64,000 nucleotides of DNA from Gemmatimonadota bacterium (GCA_016714015.1 JADJNZ010000005.1:1-64000), one strand, 5' to 3'; shown: positions 41,463 through 51,270, counted from the first letter of the stretch. Numbers and translations are program-made. The notes: generated by a model not told the origin, from the letters alone.

Positions 41463-44400
41463 CTAGTGGCGATCGCGCAGATAGCGATCGTAGGCCTTGA
41501 ACATCTCCTCGACCTCGAACGGGAAGCCGCTCGAGTCGCCACCGGCGCGCCGCTCGACGCGGAGCACCTGCTTCATCGTCTGGCCATCGACGGTCATCGA
41601 CACGAGATAGTCGCCCTCCTTGGCGATCGGTACCGCGCCACCGAAGCCGCCGCCACCACCGCCGCCCTGCGTGACACCGATAGCGCGCATGATGTCGAAC
41701 AGCTGGCTCTGGTCGAGGCCCATCGCCTGCTGGCCTCCCGGCGGCGGCGCCGCACCGCGACCGCTCTGACCACCGGCCGGCGCGCCCTGCTCGCCGGGAC
41801 GGTCGACCCAGCGCTGCGGGCCGGCGCCGCCGAAGCCACCACCGCCGCCGCCACCACCGCCGCCGAAGCCGAACGCGCGGGCCATCGCCTGCATGCCCTG
41901 GGCGCCCTGCTCCATGTTGCGACGGATCATGTCGAGTGCCGGCTTCGGCACCGTGCCGGCCTTCTCGATGGAGTCGAACGCGGCGACCATCCGACGTGCC
42001 TGCAGGATCGAGTCGCGCAGCGCAGCGCCACGCAGCGCGGCGCGCGGCGCGGGACGCCCGTTGTACGTCCAGGTCACGCGGTGCAGGCCCGCGCCGCCGG
42101 GGCCGGTGAGCGTCTGCAGCGTGTCACCCTTCGCGTCCTGCACGACGATGCGCGTCGGGCCGCCCGGCTTGGTGAGCCGGTACCAGATGTCCGCGCCATA
42201 CTGCGGGCTGGGCGCCTGGAAGAGGAGGTGCCCGGTGGACTCGCCGTTGTACGGCTTCTCGCCCCACTGGAAGCCGGTGCGCGGCGCGAAGAGGTGGGCC
42301 GGCGCGGCCGCGACCGTCGCCGTCATCTGCTGCAGCGGCGCGATGTCGACGATCCAGAAAGCCCGGCCGTGCGTCGCGGCGATGAGTTCCGACTCGCGCG
42401 GATGGATCGCGAGGTCGTGCACCGGGACGTTCGGCAGGCCGGTCATGAACTTCGTCCAGGTCGCGCCCTTGTCGAGCGAGACATAGGCGCCGACGTCGGT
42501 GCCAGCGAAGAGCAGGTTCGGGTTCTTCAGGTCCTCGCGCACGACGTGCACGAAGTCGGCGCCGCCCTTGGGGAGGCCGCCGGCGATGGACTTGAAGGTG
42601 CGCCCGCCGTCCAGGGTCACGAACGCGTACGGCGTGAAGTCGCCGCGGCGATGGTTGTCGTACGTGACGTAGAACGTGTTGGCGTCATGGTGCGACGGCT
42701 CGATGCGCGAGACGTAGGTGCCTGCCGGGACGTCCTTCACGTTGGTCGTGAGCTCCGTCCAGGCACCGCCATCGTTCTCGGTCTTCCAGAGGCGCCCGTC
42801 ATCGGTGCCTGCATAGAGGTAGCCCGGCTTGATCGACGACTCGTTGAGCGAGACGATCGTGCCGAAGGTCTCGGCGCCGGTCGCGTCGATCGTGATGCCT
42901 CCAGTGGTGCGCGTCGACACACGGAGCTTCATCGTGTCGGCGTAGGAGAGCTCCGGCGAGATGGGATACATCTCGTCGCCGCGCTTCGTGCTCTTCATGA
43001 CCCGATTGGACCCGAAGTAGAGCGTGCTGCTGTTGTGCGCCGAGATGAAGAACGGCGTGTTCCAGTTCCAGCGGAGCTGGAGGGCGGCCGAGTCGGACTT
43101 CTGCCGCGCACGGAGCTCGCCGATGAGGCGGGTCTGCGCCGGCGTCGCCGGCTTGGTGGTGTCGCCGCGCACGTTCATGATGCTGTCCTCCCACGCCATG
43201 TACTGCGCGCGGTAGTTCGGCTTCTGGAGGTTCGTGCGCTGGCCGGTCGACACCTGATAGCGGCCGATGTTGCCGCCCTGCGATTCCCCGTAGATGATGT
43301 CGGGGTTCGTGGGGTCCTGCGCGGTGACGAAGCCGTCGCCGCCGTTGTACGTGAACCACATCGAGTTGGTGATCGGACCCTGGCGCCGGCGGCTGGGGCC
43401 GCACCACGAGCCGTTGTCCTGGAGGCCGCCGCACACATTGTACGGGACCGCCATGTCGAACGAGACGTTGTACGGCTGCCCGATGGCGAAGGCGTTCGGG
43501 AAGATGTAGCTGCCGCCGTTGTCATTGGAGATGCCGATGCCGCCGTCGTTGCCGACGATGTGCCGCTGCGGGTCCTTCGGATCGATCCACATCGCGTGGT
43601 GGTCGACGTGCAGGCCGACGGTCGCGTTACGCGCGTTCTTGCCGCCCTCATCCGAGACCTTCACCGGCGTGGACGAGAACCACACGCGGTCGGGGTTGGT
43701 CGGGTGGACGCGGACCTGCGAGTAGTAGAACGGACGCACGTTGTCGGTCGCGGTGCGCTCCCAGGTGCGGCCGCCGTCGGCCGAGCGGTAGAGCCCGCTC
43801 AGGAGTTGCTGCGCGCGAGAACCGGGGGCCGGCTTCGGATTCGGGTTGGAATCGGCCTCAACCAAGACGTACACGACGTCGCCGTTCGACGGCGCGACCG
43901 CGATCTCCATGCGGCCCTTCATCGTGGCCGGGAAGCCACCGCCCTTCACCTCGGTCCAGGTCTCACCGCCATCGGTCGACTTCCACAGTGCGGAGCCTGC
44001 GCCGCCGGACTTGAGGAAGTAGGGACCGCGGAGCCGCTGGTAGCTCGTCGCCCAGAGCACGTCCGGGTTGCGCGGATCGAGATCGACGTCGACGAAGCCG
44101 GTCGTGTCATTGATGAACTTCTTGAGCTGCCAGGTCGCGCCACCGTCGGTGGTCTTGTAGAGACCACGCTCCTTGCTCGGGCGCCAGGCGGCGCCGAGGG
44201 CGGCGACCCACGCGACGTTCGGATTCGTGGGGTGCACCTGGATCCGGCCCACGTGCTCGGTCTCCTTGAGGCCGACGAACTTCCAGGTCAGGCCGCCGTC
44301 GGTCGACTTGAAGACGCCGCCGCCCGGGGAGATCGAGTTGCGCGAGTTGGGCTCGCCGGTGCCGAGGTACACGATGTTCGTGTCGCTCGGCGCGATCGCG

Positions 44401-44684
44401 AGGTCGCCGAGCGAGGCGACGCCGTAGTTGTCGAAGACCGGACGGAAGGTGGTACCGTTGTTGGTCGTCTTCCACACACCGCCCGCGGCCGCGGCCACGA
44501 AGAAGGTGCGGGACGGCCACGGGATGCCTTCGACGTCGGCGATGCGCCCCTGCATGTTCGCAGGGCCGATGTTGCGCCATCGCAGGCCGTCGATGACGGC
44601 CTGGTCGACGGTCTGCGCGTGCGCGGGACCTGCGGCAAGGGCCGCGGCGCCGACGCAGGCCGACAGGAGTCGGTGCAGTCGCAT
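41463..44684 (-). CDS. Secreted sortilin/VPS10-like beta-propeller protein (BNR-repeat glycosyl hydrolase-like)
   Basis: 1073 residues from ATG 44684 with a signal peptide ending near GPAHAQ. Many Asp-box/BNR units are visible (for example STDGGLTWKFVG, TTDGGATWQLKK, STDGGETWTEV, SADGGRTWERT and TLDGGRTFKSI), spaced as in sortilin VPS10 propellers. A C-terminal domain with FxW-type strands and a Gly-rich stretch follows near residues 940-1015. Such proteins are common in Gemmatimonadota and Acidobacteriota and are often annotated as glycosyl hydrolases, but no catalytic residues are assigned. Probably surface or extracellular. Confidence 0.85.
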   Translation of the reverse strand: MRLHRLLSACVGAAALAAGPAHAQTVDQAVIDGLRWRNIGPANMQGRIADVEGIPWPSRTFFVAAAAGGVWKTTNNGTTFRPVFDNYGVASLGDLAIAPSDTNIVYLGTGEPNSRNSISPGGGVFKSTDGGLTWKFVGLKETEHVGRIQVHPTNPNVAWVAALGAAWRPSKERGLYKTTDGGATWQLKKFINDTTGFVDVDLDPRNPDVLWATSYQRLRGPYFLKSGGAGSALWKSTDGGETWTEVKGGGFPATMKGRMEIAVAPSNGDVVYVLVEADSNPNPKPAPGSRAQQLLSGLYRSADGGRTWERTATDNVRPFYYSQVRVHPTNPDRVWFSSTPVKVSDEGGKNARNATVGLHVDHHAMWIDPKDPQRHIVGNDGGIGISNDNGGSYIFPNAFAIGQPYNVSFDMAVPYNVCGGLQDNGSWCGPSRRRQGPITNSMWFTYNGGDGFVTAQDPTNPDIIYGESQGGNIGRYQVSTGQRTNLQKPNYRAQYMAWEDSIMNVRGDTTKPATPAQTRLIGELRARQKSDSAALQLRWNWNTPFFISAHNSSTLYFGSNRVMKSTKRGDEMYPISPELSYADTMKLRVSTRTTGGITIDATGAETFGTIVSLNESSIKPGYLYAGTDDGRLWKTENDGGAWTELTTNVKDVPAGTYVSRIEPSHHDANTFYVTYDNHRRGDFTPYAFVTLDGGRTFKSIAGGLPKGGADFVHVVREDLKNPNLLFAGTDVGAYVSLDKGATWTKFMTGLPNVPVHDLAIHPRESELIAATHGRAFWIVDIAPLQQMTATVAAAPAHLFAPRTGFQWGEKPYNGESTGHLLFQAPSPQYGADIWYRLTKPGGPTRIVVQDAKGDTLQTLTGPGGAGLHRVTWTYNGRPAPRAALRGAALRDSILQARRMVAAFDSIEKAGTVPKPALDMIRRNMEQGAQGMQAMARAFGFGGGGGGGGGGFGGAGPQRWVDRPGEQGAPAGGQSGRGAAPPPGGQQAMGLDQSQLFDIMRAIGVTQGGGGGGGFGGAVPIAKEGDYLVSMTVDGQTMKQVLRVERRAGGDSSGFPFEVEEMFKAYDRYLRDRH

Positions 44685-44836
44685 GAGGGTGGGGCTCGGG
44701 CTGGGGTTAGTGAAGGGTGCTGCCAACCCAATTCTACGGTGGCCGCCGCGTCCGCGTTGGGGGTGGTGGGGCGATCCTGATGTGGGCAGATTCCTCACGC
44801 GATCCCCCCGGGTCCCCAGCAGGCCAGAGGCACGAG

Positions 44837-45307
44837 ATGATCCCCGGTGCTCCGAACTCCCGGCGAGCGATGACGCGCGTCGCCCTCGCCCTCGCGCTTG
44901 GCGCCGTCGCTTGCGGTCCGGAGCGTCTCGAGCGCACCGAGTCCGACCTGCGCACGGCGATCGCCGCGGCGGTCGGGCGCGGCGACACGGCGACGATCCG
45001 GCTCTTCACCGAGGTTCCCTTCGCGTTCGACGCGGTGTTCATCGCCGGGCCGCGGACCCCAGCCGATTCGCTCGCCCGCGTGATGGGAAGCGCGTGGGAG
45101 CCGAGGTTCTCGCGCGGCCTCGAGACGGACGACCGCTTCCACCTGCTCGTCTTCGTCGTGCGCAATCAACTCGTCCCGGCGACGCTGCCGCGCAGCGTCG
45201 CCGAGATCGCACCCGAGCTCACGGGGCGCCTGTACGCCCCCGAGACGGCGGTGTTCCGCGTGCGGCAGGCGCCGGGCGCGGCGGTACCGTCGCTCCTCCC
45301 TCGCTAG
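44837..45307 (+). CDS. Lipoprotein of unknown function
   Basis: 156 residues from ATG 44837; ATG 44870 would give 145. Both keep the lipoprotein signal LALALGAVACG. The remainder, with RTAIAAAVGRGDTATIRLFTE and LLVFVVRNQLVPATLP, has no recognised family. It is divergent from the propeller gene and its last 89 bp overlap the convergent hexosaminidase gene. Confidence 0.5.
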   Translation: MIPGAPNSRRAMTRVALALALGAVACGPERLERTESDLRTAIAAAVGRGDTATIRLFTEVPFAFDAVFIAGPRTPADSLARVMGSAWEPRFSRGLETDDRFHLLVFVVRNQLVPATLPRSVAEIAPELTGRLYAPETAVFRVRQAPGAAVPSLLPR

Positions 45308-47387
45308 CCGGCAGGAGGGCGCGCGGGATCCCGAGCTCCTCGGGTGGCGGGATCCGCTGCTCGCGGGTGAAGCGGCGGCGGGCGCGATCCATGGCACTCG
45401 TGCGCTGGACCCAGGTGAGGATCTCGGCGTCATAGCGCGCCAGGTTGTTCTGCAGCCAGTAGGGGCGGTTCTCCGCGCGCCAGGCGCGCTCGAACAGCTC
45501 GCGCGTGAGGACGTAGCCGTCCCGCATGTCCTGCAGACGGCCGTTGATCCCCGAGAGCTCGGCGAGGTCGAGCCAGGTGGCGGTCCCGGCGCGCGCGGCC
45601 GAGTCGGCGCGCGCGTAGGCCATCGCGATCTCGTCGGCGAACTGGAACTTGGCGGCGAGCCAGTCGATGCGACGTGCGCCGAGCTCCATGGCATCGAGCG
45701 CCGTCACCTCGCGCAGGTGTCGCTGTTGCCGCGCCTGCGCGATGAGCACCAGCGCCGACTCGGCGTGCACGCGCACGCGCGAGAGCACGGGCCGGAGCCG
45801 GATGAGGTCGAAGACCCCCTCGTCGCTGTACGGGTCGACGAAGAACAGATAGCTCGAGGCGTCGCCAGCCCTGGACTCCTGGAGCGCCGCCTGCGCCGCA
45901 TCGAGGTGCCGATGCGCCGCGTCGATGCGGCCGGTGGTGTCGCCGTGGAACTGCAGGCCGTACGACGCGCGGAATCTCGCGAGGTCGGACTCACCGGCCT
46001 GCCACGCCGCCGCGGCGCCGAACACGATCCCGAGCCAGACTTGCTCGAAGATCGCATCGCCGTTGTCGTCCCACTGCGTGTTGAGCATGCCGGTCGCGCC
46101 GCCGGCTTGCCCTTCGCGCGCGAAGCCCTGGATGTTCGCGAGCGCGATGTTGTTGTTCGGCCAGACGCGGTTCCAGTTCGTCACGCCGGGCGCGATCCAG
46201 GTCTCCATCCCGGCGTCGCGGAAGGGCTTCAGGAACCGGTCGAAGTTCCGCGACGCCGCATACTCCCAGCCGACGGCGATCATGTCCTTGGGCAGCAACG
46301 GCACCAACTGCGGCTGCCGCATCGCGATGTCGCCCCAGAAGAGGAAGCGCTTTCCGGGGCGACGGAGCGTGCCCTCGATGTCGCGGAGGTACTCGAGGTA
46401 GACTTGCCCCATCCCGGCCGAATCGACCCGCGCCCGCGTCTGGCCCTTCCCGAGCTCGAACGTCTCGTCTGCGCCGAGATGCACGAACGGCGACGGGAAC
46501 ATCGAGTCGATCTCGGCGAACACCGTCTTCGTGAACTCGAGGGACCCCGGCTGGCCGGGCGCGAGGACGTGCCCGTGCGATGTCTCGGCGAGGGGCGCGT
46601 ATAGTTCCAGCTTGAGCATGTGGTGCAGGTGCCCGAACGTCTGCTGCTGCGGGACGACGGTGATGTGGTAGCGCTGCGCGAATTCGACGAGGGCCTGCAC
46701 GTCGGCGCGCGACATCGACCCGCCCGGCGGCGCGATCACCGGATTCGAGGCGAACTGGAGCGTGTGCTCGAAGTAGGGCGAATAGACGTTGATCTTGTAG
46801 GCGGCGAAGAGGCGGATCTGCCGCTTCTGGTACTCGAGCGTCGGGACCGGGCCGCGCGAGAGGTCGTCCTGCACGCCGCGCCAGCGCATCGCCGGCCAGT
46901 CACGGATGAGCGCCGGGGTGAGCATCGCCTGCTCGCCCGCACCGGTGAAGAGCTGCTTGAGGGTCTGAAGCGCATAGAACACGCCCGCATCGCTCGCGGC
47001 GACGATCGAGGCACCACGGTCGCTCGCCGCGAGGACGTACCCTTCGTCGCGCATCGCGTCGTCGAACACGAGCTGCGCGGTGCGCAGGACATCGGCGGCG
47101 GCGTCGGAGCCCACGCGGTGGACGGCGATGGTCCAGCCGCGCTCGACCGGCGTGACCTCCGCCCGGTACCCGCGTTCGCGCATCGCGTCCGCGAACTCGC
47201 GCGCGGCGGCGCGATCGTCGGTCTCTGCGAGTGGTGCGAAGGTGATGGGACCGCGAAAGCGGACCGACGCCGAGGGAGTGGAGATCTCGCGCGGCGCGGG
47301 GATGAGGCGTGCGTCCTGGGCCGACGCGACCGAGGCGGCGAGGAGCGTGGCGAGCGCGAACGCGCGGTGCACGGGGTGGAGCGGCAT
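45219..47387 (-). CDS. Beta-N-acetylhexosaminidase (GH20), secreted
   Basis: 722 residues from ATG 47387 with a signal peptide (AFALATLLAASVASA). The GH20b N-terminal domain is followed by the catalytic barrel: DWPAMRWRGVQDDLSRGPVP, VVPQQQTFGHLHH, and the catalytic Asp-Glu pair in VHLGADETFELG, then NTQWDDNGDAIFEQ. It removes terminal N-acetylglucosamine or N-acetylgalactosamine by substrate-assisted catalysis. The last 30 or so residues (Pro/Arg/Gly rich) are antisense to the lipoprotein gene, a long convergent overlap. Confidence 0.88.
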   Translation of the reverse strand: MPLHPVHRAFALATLLAASVASAQDARLIPAPREISTPSASVRFRGPITFAPLAETDDRAAAREFADAMRERGYRAEVTPVERGWTIAVHRVGSDAAADVLRTAQLVFDDAMRDEGYVLAASDRGASIVAASDAGVFYALQTLKQLFTGAGEQAMLTPALIRDWPAMRWRGVQDDLSRGPVPTLEYQKRQIRLFAAYKINVYSPYFEHTLQFASNPVIAPPGGSMSRADVQALVEFAQRYHITVVPQQQTFGHLHHMLKLELYAPLAETSHGHVLAPGQPGSLEFTKTVFAEIDSMFPSPFVHLGADETFELGKGQTRARVDSAGMGQVYLEYLRDIEGTLRRPGKRFLFWGDIAMRQPQLVPLLPKDMIAVGWEYAASRNFDRFLKPFRDAGMETWIAPGVTNWNRVWPNNNIALANIQGFAREGQAGGATGMLNTQWDDNGDAIFEQVWLGIVFGAAAAWQAGESDLARFRASYGLQFHGDTTGRIDAAHRHLDAAQAALQESRAGDASSYLFFVDPYSDEGVFDLIRLRPVLSRVRVHAESALVLIAQARQQRHLREVTALDAMELGARRIDWLAAKFQFADEIAMAYARADSAARAGTATWLDLAELSGINGRLQDMRDGYVLTRELFERAWRAENRPYWLQNNLARYDAEILTWVQRTSAMDRARRRFTREQRIPPPEELGIPRALLPASEGGATVPPRPAPAARGTPPSRGRTGAP

Positions 47388-47449
47388 GCGGGCAATGTCG
47401 CCCTGCTGTCGCGCGCGGACAAGCGTGCCGGCCGACCTTAGATTGCCGT

Positions 47450-48898
47450 ATGACGACGACCGACCTCGCCGCACTGCTCGCCGCCCTCGAGGAGGATACC
47501 GCCTTCGAGGGCGGTTCATCGTTCCTGCGGCTCGCCGCCGACCAGTTCGCACGGACACGGGCGGGAGACGGACCCGTGTCGACCTCGCGCAGCGCCGCCG
47601 ATCTCGCGTCCCGGTTCGACGAACCGCTCCCGATGGGTCTGCGCCCGCTCGACGAGGTCGCCGCCCGACTCGAGCGCGACGTCCTCTCCGACGTGAACCG
47701 GCTGACGCATCCGATGTATCTCGGCCATCAGGTCTCGGCGCCGCTCGCCGTCGCCGTCTGGAGCGATGTCGTGATCTCGGCAGTGAACAACTCGCACGCC
47801 GTGCGAGAGATGTCCCCCGCGACGACGCCGGTGGAGCGACGGGTGATCGCCTGGATGAGCGAACTCGCCGGCTTCGGCCCCGGCTCGGGCGGGACGCTCA
47901 CCTCGGGCGGGACCGAGGCGACGCTCACCGCGCTGCTCGCGGCCCGCGCGGCCTACCAGCCGGAAGCCTGGAGCACCGGTCTCGTCGGCACGCCGCCCGT
48001 GCTCGTGCATGGCGAGCATACGCACTATGCCGTCTCGCGCGCGGCCGGCGTGCTCGGGATCGGTGCGTCCAACTGCGTCTCGGTCGCGTCGCGCGACCAT
48101 CGCATGGACCCCGACGCGCTCGGGCGCACGCTCGGCGAGCTTCGCGCTGCGGGTCGTCCCGTGCTCGCCGTGGTGGCCACGGCCGGTTGCACCGCGACCG
48201 GGGCGTTCGACGATCTCGAGCGGATAGCCGGCGTGTGCGAGTCGTTCGCGGTGTGGCTGCATGTGGATGGCGCGCATGGCGCGTCCGCATTGCTCTCGGC
48301 GCGCCATAGGCATCGCGTGCGCGGGATCGCGCGGGCGCGCAGCCTGGCCTGGGACCCCCACAAGATGATGCTGCTCCCGCTCGCCGCGGGGACGGTGCTC
48401 CTGCGCGAATCGCGCGACCTCGCACGGGCGTACGCGCAGCAGGCGCCGTACCTGTTCCATGAGCGCACCGACGCGGTGGGGGTGGACCTGGGGCCGCTGA
48501 GCTTCCAGTGCTCGCGTCGGGCGGATGCGCTGAAGGTCTGGACGACGCTCCAGCGGTTCGGTGCCGACGGCATCGGGATGCTCTACGACCATCTCTGCGA
48601 ACTCACGACCACGCTGCAAGGTCTCATCGACGCGCATGATCGGTTCGAGCCGCTGCACGTGCCCGAGGCGAACATCCTCTGCTTCCGATATCGGGCGGAT
48701 GACGCGTTCAACGGCGAGCTCCGCGAGCGTTACAACCGCTCGGGTCGCGGCTGGATCACCGCGACGACGCTCGGCGGGCGGCGTGTGCTGCGCGTGACGA
48801 TCATGAACCCACGGACGACCGCCACGCACCTCGCCGACCTATTGAAGGGGCTCGAGGCCGAGGCGACCTCGATGCGCGGTGAGGCTGGACGGGAGTAG
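47450..48898 (+). CDS. Group II PLP-dependent decarboxylase
   Basis: 482 residues. Family features in order: RLTHPMYLGHQVSAPLAVAVWSD, SGGTLTSGGTEATLTALLAARA, VHGEHTHYAVSRAAGVLG, VATAGCTATGAFDD, the PLP Asp-Ala region WLHVDGAHGAS, and the Schiff-base Lys in LAWDPHKMMLLPL. Members decarboxylate glutamate, diaminobutyrate, tyrosine or aromatic L-amino acids; the substrate cannot be chosen from sequence alone. It is followed by a MarR gene after 25 bp. Confidence 0.85.
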   Translation: MTTTDLAALLAALEEDTAFEGGSSFLRLAADQFARTRAGDGPVSTSRSAADLASRFDEPLPMGLRPLDEVAARLERDVLSDVNRLTHPMYLGHQVSAPLAVAVWSDVVISAVNNSHAVREMSPATTPVERRVIAWMSELAGFGPGSGGTLTSGGTEATLTALLAARAAYQPEAWSTGLVGTPPVLVHGEHTHYAVSRAAGVLGIGASNCVSVASRDHRMDPDALGRTLGELRAAGRPVLAVVATAGCTATGAFDDLERIAGVCESFAVWLHVDGAHGASALLSARHRHRVRGIARARSLAWDPHKMMLLPLAAGTVLLRESRDLARAYAQQAPYLFHERTDAVGVDLGPLSFQCSRRADALKVWTTLQRFGADGIGMLYDHLCELTTTLQGLIDAHDRFEPLHVPEANILCFRYRADDAFNGELRERYNRSGRGWITATTLGGRRVLRVTIMNPRTTATHLADLLKGLEAEATSMRGEAGRE

Positions 48899-48923
48899 GA
48901 AGGGGGTATACTTTAGTACTGAG

Positions 48924-49445
48924 ATGACAACGGAAACCGAACTTCAGGCGCCTGCGCACGTTCTCGCGGGACCGGATGCGCCCGCCGCACCGCCGCAGGA
49001 CGTGCCGACCGCGACCGCGCTGAAGCTCTGGGTGGTCCTCTCGCGCGCGAATGAGGCGATCGAGGCGCATGCGCGCGCCGATATCGAACGCCACGGCTTG
49101 ACGCCCGCCGAGTTCGGCGTGCTGGAGGCGCTGCATCACAAGGGCCCGCTGCTCCTCGGCGACGTGCAGCGCCGGACGCTCATCTCGAGCGGTGGGACCA
49201 CCTTCCTCATCGACCGACTCGAGAAGAAGGGTCTGGTCGAGCGGCGCCTTTGCGCGTCGGACCGGCGGGCGCGATATGCCGCGCTAACGGCGCAGGGGCG
49301 CGGGTTGATGACGGAGGTCTTCCCGGCGCACGCGGAGGTGATCCGTCGGGCGATGGCGGGGCTCGGGCTCGCGGATCAGCGAGCGATCACGGACCTGTTG
49401 CGGGTGCTCGGCCAAGAGGCTGCGTCGTTGTCGCTGCCTGGCTGA
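48924..49445 (+). CDS. MarR-family transcriptional regulator
   Basis: 173 residues from ATG 48924. Winged-helix MarR core: AHARADIERHGLTPAEFGVLEALHHKGPLLLGDVQRRTLISSGGTTFLIDRLEKKGLVERRLCASDRRARYAALTAQG. The half-palindrome TACT-TT-AGTA lies just upstream, within a likely -10 region, suggesting self-regulation. The next gene is yceI-like with a strong promoter and an inverted repeat between them, a pairing seen in other genomes; regulation of that gene is inferred. Confidence 0.9.
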   Translation: MTTETELQAPAHVLAGPDAPAAPPQDVPTATALKLWVVLSRANEAIEAHARADIERHGLTPAEFGVLEALHHKGPLLLGDVQRRTLISSGGTTFLIDRLEKKGLVERRLCASDRRARYAALTAQGRGLMTEVFPAHAEVIRRAMAGLGLADQRAITDLLRVLGQEAASLSLPG

Positions 49446-49479
49446 GCGGGGCTGGAACATCTGGCAGGGAAGGGGGGGC

Positions 49480-49523
49480 TTGACGGCCCCATTTTCGCTA
49501 CTTATTATCTCAGTTATAAGATA
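49480..49523 (+). promoter_or_regulatory. Near-consensus promoter and operator of the YceI gene
   Basis: TTGACG and TATTAT with a 17-bp spacer form an almost ideal sigma70 promoter (49480-49508), rare in this GC-rich window. TATCT and AGATA repeats (49506-49523) overlap and follow the -10 box and could be the MarR operator. Confidence 0.6.
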
Positions 49524-49642
49524 TGTACCAGTCTAAATCACCGAAATAAGATTACTAGGCAGCCGTAGGAACCGTTCCATCGATCTCCCAAGCGCCCCAA
49601 TGCAAGGGCGCGCCAGCACCCAACCTCCAGAGGGTCTCTCCC

Positions 49643-50173
49643 ATGAAGTGGAACATCGATACCACCCACGCGAACGTCGATTTCTCGGTCAAGCACATGG
49701 CGATCTCCACCGTGCGCGGCGCCTTCAACGTCTTCAACGGCACCGGCGAGACGGACGCCGCTGGCGTGCCAACCGCGATCCAGATGGAGATCGACGCGAC
49801 GAGCATCACGACGAACAACGAGCAGCGCGACGGGCACCTGAAGTCGCCGGATTTCTTCGATGTGGCGAACCACCCCAAGCTCACGTTCGCGTCGACGAAG
49901 ATCACGGGTACGCGCGATGAACTCACGATCGTCGGCGACCTGACGATCCGCGGCGTGACCAAGTCGGTGACGCTCAAGGGCGAGATGTCGCAGGAAGTGA
50001 AGGATCCCTGGGGCAACCAGCGCACGTCGATCGTCGCGAACGGCAAGATCTCGCGCGAGCAGTTCGGGCTGGTGTGGAACATGGCGCTCGAGTTCGGCGG
50101 CGTGATGGTCTCCGACGAGGTGAAGCTGCACATCGAGGCCGAGGCGGTGGCGGTGGCCCCGGTGGCGGCGTAA
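49643..50173 (+). CDS. YceI-family lipocalin-like protein
   Basis: 176 residues. The YceI fold is clear: WNIDTTHANVDFSVKHMAISTVRGAFNVFNG, TTNNEQRDGHLKSPDFFDVANHPKLTFASTKI, LTIVGDLTIRGVTKSVTLKGEM, and WNMALEFGGVMVSDEVKLHIEAE. YceI proteins bind isoprenoid chains such as polyprenyl quinones in a beta-barrel. There is no obvious signal peptide, so this copy is probably cytoplasmic. A MarR regulator is directly upstream. Confidence 0.93.
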   Translation: MKWNIDTTHANVDFSVKHMAISTVRGAFNVFNGTGETDAAGVPTAIQMEIDATSITTNNEQRDGHLKSPDFFDVANHPKLTFASTKITGTRDELTIVGDLTIRGVTKSVTLKGEMSQEVKDPWGNQRTSIVANGKISREQFGLVWNMALEFGGVMVSDEVKLHIEAEAVAVAPVAA

Positions 50174-50205
50174 ACGACGAAGGCTCGAGGGTGGAGGCGG
50201 AAGGG

Positions 50206-50243
50206 TGATGCGGGGGGTGGCGCGGTGGCCGCTCCCCGCATCA
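50206..50243 (+). terminator. Hairpin after the YceI gene
   Basis: Outer stem TGATGCGGGG/CCCCGCATCA encloses a shorter inner stem. It is preceded by GAAGGC and GGAGGCGGAAGGG units (50179-50205), again the purine tract plus hairpin arrangement. Confidence 0.5.
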
Positions 50244-50362
50244 GCCATCGCGGGGTTCGGTCCCTCAGCTGCGCTGTTCCCTCGCACGGCTTCCCGCGGT
50301 ATCCTTGCCGAGTCCTCATACCCGGTGCTCCCGATGCGCGTGCGCGTGGTCGCAGGTCTTCT

Positions 50363-51241
50363 TTGAGCTTCTCGGCGGATCTCCTCAAGGACCGCGTCAT
50401 CCTCATCACCGGCGGCGGGACCGGGCTCGGTCGCGCGATGGGGGAGCGGTTCCTGCAACTCGGCGCGAAGGTCGTGATCGCCTCGCGCCGCGAGGCGGTG
50501 CTCCGCGCCGCGGCCGACGAGATGATGGCGGCGCACGGGGGCACGGTCCTCCCGCTCGCCTGCGACGTGCGGGATCCCGACGCCGTGGACGCGATGATCG
50601 GTGCGGCGTGGGAACACTTCGGCGGCGTGGACGGGCTCGTCAACAATGCGGCGGGCAACATCGCCTCGCCCACGGAGCGGCTCTCGCATCGCGCCGTGGA
50701 CTCGGTGCTCGGCATCGTGCTCCACGGGTCGTTCTACTGCACGCTCGCGCTCGGCAAGCGCTGGCTCGCGGCCGCGCGCCCCGGACGGGTCCTCTCGATC
50801 GTGACGACCTACGCCGAGGGCGGGTCGGCGTACGTCGTGCCGTCGGCGGCGGCGAAGGCGGGCGTGCTCGCCATGACCCGCTCGCTCGCGGTGGAATGGG
50901 GTCCGCGCGGGATCACGTGCAACGCGATCGCGCCGGGGCCCTTCCCGACGAAGGGTGCGTGGGACCGCCTGCTCCCCGATCCCGGGATGCTCGACGCGGC
51001 GATCGACCGGATCCCGATGCGGCGGCCTGGCGAACTGATCGAGCTGGCGGACCTCGCGGCCTTCCTGATGTCGGATCTCTCGCACTACATCAACGGCGAC
51101 TGCATCACGATCGACGGTGGCGAGAAGCTCAAGGGTGGCGGCCAGTTCTCATGGATGTCGCAGCTCACGCCCGCGCAGTGGGGCGCGCTCGAGGCATCGG
51201 CGCGCGGGGCGACCAAGAAGGACCGCACGGGCGACGGCTGA
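50363..51241 (+). CDS. 2,4-dienoyl-CoA reductase-like SDR
   Basis: 292 residues from TTG 50363, chosen because it lies just before the conserved start (LKDRVILITGGGTGLGRAMGERF) and in the right frame; AGGT is upstream. The sequence follows the animal DECR1 type more than FabG: NNAAGNIASPTERLS, TTYAEGGSAYVVPSAAAKAGVLAMTRSLAVEWG and IAPGPFPTKGAWDRL, with the catalytic Lys in SAAAKAG. It would reduce 2,4-dienoyl-CoA with NADPH in unsaturated fatty-acid breakdown. The acyl-CoA dehydrogenase gene follows after 29 bp. Confidence 0.85.
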   Translation: MSFSADLLKDRVILITGGGTGLGRAMGERFLQLGAKVVIASRREAVLRAAADEMMAAHGGTVLPLACDVRDPDAVDAMIGAAWEHFGGVDGLVNNAAGNIASPTERLSHRAVDSVLGIVLHGSFYCTLALGKRWLAAARPGRVLSIVTTYAEGGSAYVVPSAAAKAGVLAMTRSLAVEWGPRGITCNAIAPGPFPTKGAWDRLLPDPGMLDAAIDRIPMRRPGELIELADLAAFLMSDLSHYINGDCITIDGGEKLKGGGQFSWMSQLTPAQWGALEASARGATKKDRTGDG

Positions 51242-51270
51242 GTCCGCGCGACCCGCACCGAGGTGACCGC

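Noticed and set aside
41448..44780. A 1,110-codon open frame on the plus strand opposite the propeller gene
   Set aside because: Its product is low-complexity and rich in Arg, Val, His and Ala, and it mirrors the real leftward gene with its BNR repeats and signal peptide. Long antisense frames are expected in very GC-rich DNA.
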